DNA from: an uncultured Corynebacterium sp.
GTDB lineage: Bacteria; Actinomycetota; Actinomycetes; Mycobacteriales; Mycobacteriaceae
Length of the DNA stretch: 7,345 nt
Assembly: GCF_946221105.1 (NCBI RefSeq)
Contig: NZ_CAMICL010000072.1
Location: 1 to 7,345 of the forward strand
Direction of reading: 5' to 3'
Part shown: in pieces, positions 6,075 to 7,345 of the stretch
Position numbering within the stretch: position 1 is the first letter of the stretch
Layout: the number at the start of each line of letters is the position of its first letter
Program-made: the position numbers and the translations under genes
Notes under the pieces: generated by a model
Seen by the model: only the letters and a program-made list of their open reading frames with translations
Databases searched by the model: none
What the model was told of the DNA's origin: nothing

Positions 6075-7220
6075 GTGACTAACGACAACTTTGGCAACAA
6101 CCGCCCCGACTCCCGCTCCGAGTTCGAGCCGGGCTCCGGCTCCACGCGCTACACCGGGAACTCCGATTCCTACGACGGCGCGTACGACTACGACGCGGAG
6201 CCGATCGACGCCGAGCCGATCGACGCCGAAATCGTCGACGACACCGAGTACCGCGGCGCCCACCGCCGCGACGACGACTCCGAATACATCGAGGACGTCG
6301 ATTACGCTGCTGCTGGCGCTGGTGGGGCCGCTGCGGCCGCAGGTGCTGGCGCCGCCGGGGCGCGCTACCGCTCCCGCAACGCCGACGACGCCATTTACGA
6401 AGAGCCGTACGAAGAGGATTACGAGGGTGAGCCGGAGGGGCGTCGTAAGGCAGCTGCTGCTGGCGCCGCGTCGGGCGGACTGCCGAAGCGCGGCCTAGCG
6501 ATGATCCTGATCGCCGTGGCGGCGCTGCTGGCGCTGTGGGGGATTTGGAAGATGACGCAGGACGACAACGGCGGCGACGGCGAGGGCGCCGCGCCGACCT
6601 CGTCGACCGTGGTGGGCACCTCCCCGGCCGCACCGGCCGGCGACGCCGCTGGCCAGGATGGCGCTGGCGCTGGTCAGGGCGCTGAGGGTGCTGGCCAGGG
6701 TGCCGAAGGTCAGCCTGGCGCCGACCAAAACGCCCAGAACGCTGAAGGCCAGCCGGGCCAGGAGGGCGACCGCGCAGGCGACCCGAACGCGCAGGACCCG
6801 AACGCTCAGCCTCCGGTAGGCGCGGCGGGTCAGGGCGAGAACGGCCAGCCCGCACCGGCCCCGGCACCGGCGGGCGCGGGCCTCGACAACGCTTCGGCCC
6901 AGGTATACGTCTACAACAACTCCGGCACCCCGGACCTGGCCAGCCGCACTGCCGACCAGCTGAAGGGCCAGTACAACGTGGCCAACAACTCGGCCGACGC
7001 CGCGGTGATGAACATGCCGGAGCAGGTCTACGGCGTCTTTCCGGAGACCTACGTCTTCTTCGACCCGGCCGTCCCGGGCGCTGAGCAGGTGGCGGCAGAC
7101 ATCGCCCGCCGCGTCGGCGGTGCCGCCCGTGTGAAGGGCGACCTGCCGGAGGGCGCGACGAGCATCCCGGAGCAGGCCGCGAACAACAGCGCCGCCGTGG
7201 CGGTGGTCCTGGCGGGCTAA
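6075..7220 (+). CDS. VirR-like LytR C-terminal domain (LytR_C) membrane protein
   Basis: From GTG 6075 the protein has 381 aa. Residues 1-137 are an acidic cytoplasmic region with a tandem DAEPI repeat (40-49) and an Ala/Gly-rich run (about 78-96). Basic residues (PKR) precede one membrane segment, GLAMILIAVAALLALWGIW (140-158), giving a cytoplasmic N-terminus. A linker of about 115 residues rich in Ala, Gly, Gln and Pro follows, with tandem AGQGAEG (199-212) and DPNAQ (236-245). The LytR_C domain fills about 276-379 (VYVYNNSGTPDLASRTADQL, and later FFDPAVPGAEQVA). Gene order next to DUF3263 and def points to orthology with Rv0431 (VirR), a 164-aa protein linked to envelope integrity and vesicle release in M. 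tuberculosis; the domain also occurs on LCP cell-wall ligases. This copy is more than twice as long, mainly in the N-terminal and linker parts. GTG 6075 was chosen because no ribosome site precedes it and a -10-like TAAAGT fits a leaderless start; GTG 6057 is an alternative adding six residues. Confidence 0.8.
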   Translation: MTNDNFGNNRPDSRSEFEPGSGSTRYTGNSDSYDGAYDYDAEPIDAEPIDAEIVDDTEYRGAHRRDDDSEYIEDVDYAAAGAGGAAAAAGAGAAGARYRSRNADDAIYEEPYEEDYEGEPEGRRKAAAAGAASGGLPKRGLAMILIAVAALLALWGIWKMTQDDNGGDGEGAAPTSSTVVGTSPAAPAGDAAGQDGAGAGQGAEGAGQGAEGQPGADQNAQNAEGQPGQEGDRAGDPNAQDPNAQPPVGAAGQGENGQPAPAPAPAGAGLDNASAQVYVYNNSGTPDLASRTADQLKGQYNVANNSADAAVMNMPEQVYGVFPETYVFFDPAVPGAEQVAADIARRVGGAARVKGDLPEGATSIPEQAANNSAAVAVVLAG

Positions 7221-7226
7221 CCCCGC

Positions 7227-7253
7227 GCCGGGCGCGCCGGCCCGATTGAGGCC
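7227..7253 (+). terminator. GC-rich hairpin(s) after the LytR_C gene
   Basis: GCCGG (7227-7231) and CCGGC (7237-7241) can pair around a 5-base loop, and GGCC at 7239-7242 and 7250-7253 offers a competing stem. No T-tract follows, so termination is only a possibility. Confidence 0.25.
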
Positions 7254-7261
7254 CGCTGCCC

Positions 7262-7294
7262 ACAGATGGTGAAAGGCAGATGGTGAAAATCCGC
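7262..7294 (+). repeat. Half copy of the palindromic element (copy 3)
   Basis: ACAG followed by 29 bases (7266-7294) that match the left arm of copy 1 (29-57) at 28 of 29 positions, with both TGGTGAAA modules (7267-7274, 7281-7288) and the AATCCGC end. The opposite arm expected 8-14 bases further on is absent through the end of the window. It is in the same orientation as copy 2 and lies 41 bases after the LytR_C stop codon. Confidence 0.8.
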
Positions 7295-7312
7295 GGAGTT
7301 GTCAGTGGGTGA

Positions 7313-7345
7313 ATGCGCCACCTCGACTTGGAGGTTGTTGTGGCT
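7313..7345 (+). CDS. Possible start of a plus-strand gene, cut by the window end
   Basis: An ATG at 7313 opens a frame of 11 codons, MRHLDLEVVVA, running off the window. GGGTGA just before it is a weak possible ribosome site. The sequence vaguely recalls the start of a LysR-type regulator, but eleven residues cannot settle this. A GTG at 7309 opens another frame. Confidence 0.3.
   Translation, partial: MRHLDLEVVVA

Noticed and set aside
6079..7263. Minus-strand open frame of 394 codons opposite the LytR_C gene
   Set aside because: Composition is almost only Arg, Pro, Gly and Ser, a typical high-GC shadow frame.
7320..7335. Small hairpin ACCTC/GAGGT near the window end
   Set aside because: Only five pairs, no T-tract, and it would lie inside the possible new gene.

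Overview
The window looks like a chromosomal segment of a Corynebacterium or close mycolic-acid-containing actinobacterium. This rests on the high GC content, GTG starts without clear ribosome binding sites, and gene order: exonuclease III, an acetyltransferase-family protein, peptide deformylase, a DUF3263 protein and a membrane-anchored LytR_C protein match the order of the Mycobacterium tuberculosis Rv0427c-Rv0431 block. No RNA gene, CRISPR array or recognisable transposase is visible, and no gene-free stretch exceeds about 155 bases.

Left part (1-1291): a single plus-strand gene encodes an AbiEi-like helix-turn-helix fused to a DUF559 (Vsr-like, PD-(D/E)XK) nuclease. Its GC (about 58% in sampled lines) is lower than that of the neighbours. 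It is bracketed by two roughly 65-bp palindromic elements lying in opposite orientation to each other, so the unit 22-1234 ends in perfect 29-bp inverted repeats. A half copy of the same element lies far to the right (7262-7294). All copies are built from an 8-base module, TGGTGAAA, repeated at 14-base spacing. A perfect 8+8 inverted repeat sits over the likely promoter of the nuclease gene.

Middle part (1292-5776): five minus-strand genes form a tight likely operon: peptide deformylase (def), a Ser/Thr-rich secreted protein with an LADTG-type C-terminal sorting signal, a shortened GNAT-family protein that has lost its catalytic domain, exonuclease III (xthA) and a cardiolipin synthase-type phospholipase D protein. 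Gaps are 18, 2 and 5 bases, then a 4-base ATGA overlap.

Right part (5792-7220): two plus-strand genes diverge from def across only 15 bases. They encode a 74-aa DUF3263 protein and a VirR-like single-pass membrane protein with an extracellular LytR_C domain on a long repetitive Ala/Gly/Gln linker. Both strands of the 15-base gap carry AT-rich -10-like hexamers, so the divergent genes probably make leaderless transcripts. The VirR-like gene also appears to start with a leaderless GTG. The last bases (7313-7345) may hold the start of another plus-strand gene.

Together the core genes deal with protein maturation, DNA repair, membrane lipid and cell envelope. The left nuclease cassette looks like an accessory insertion and is the most unusual part of the window.
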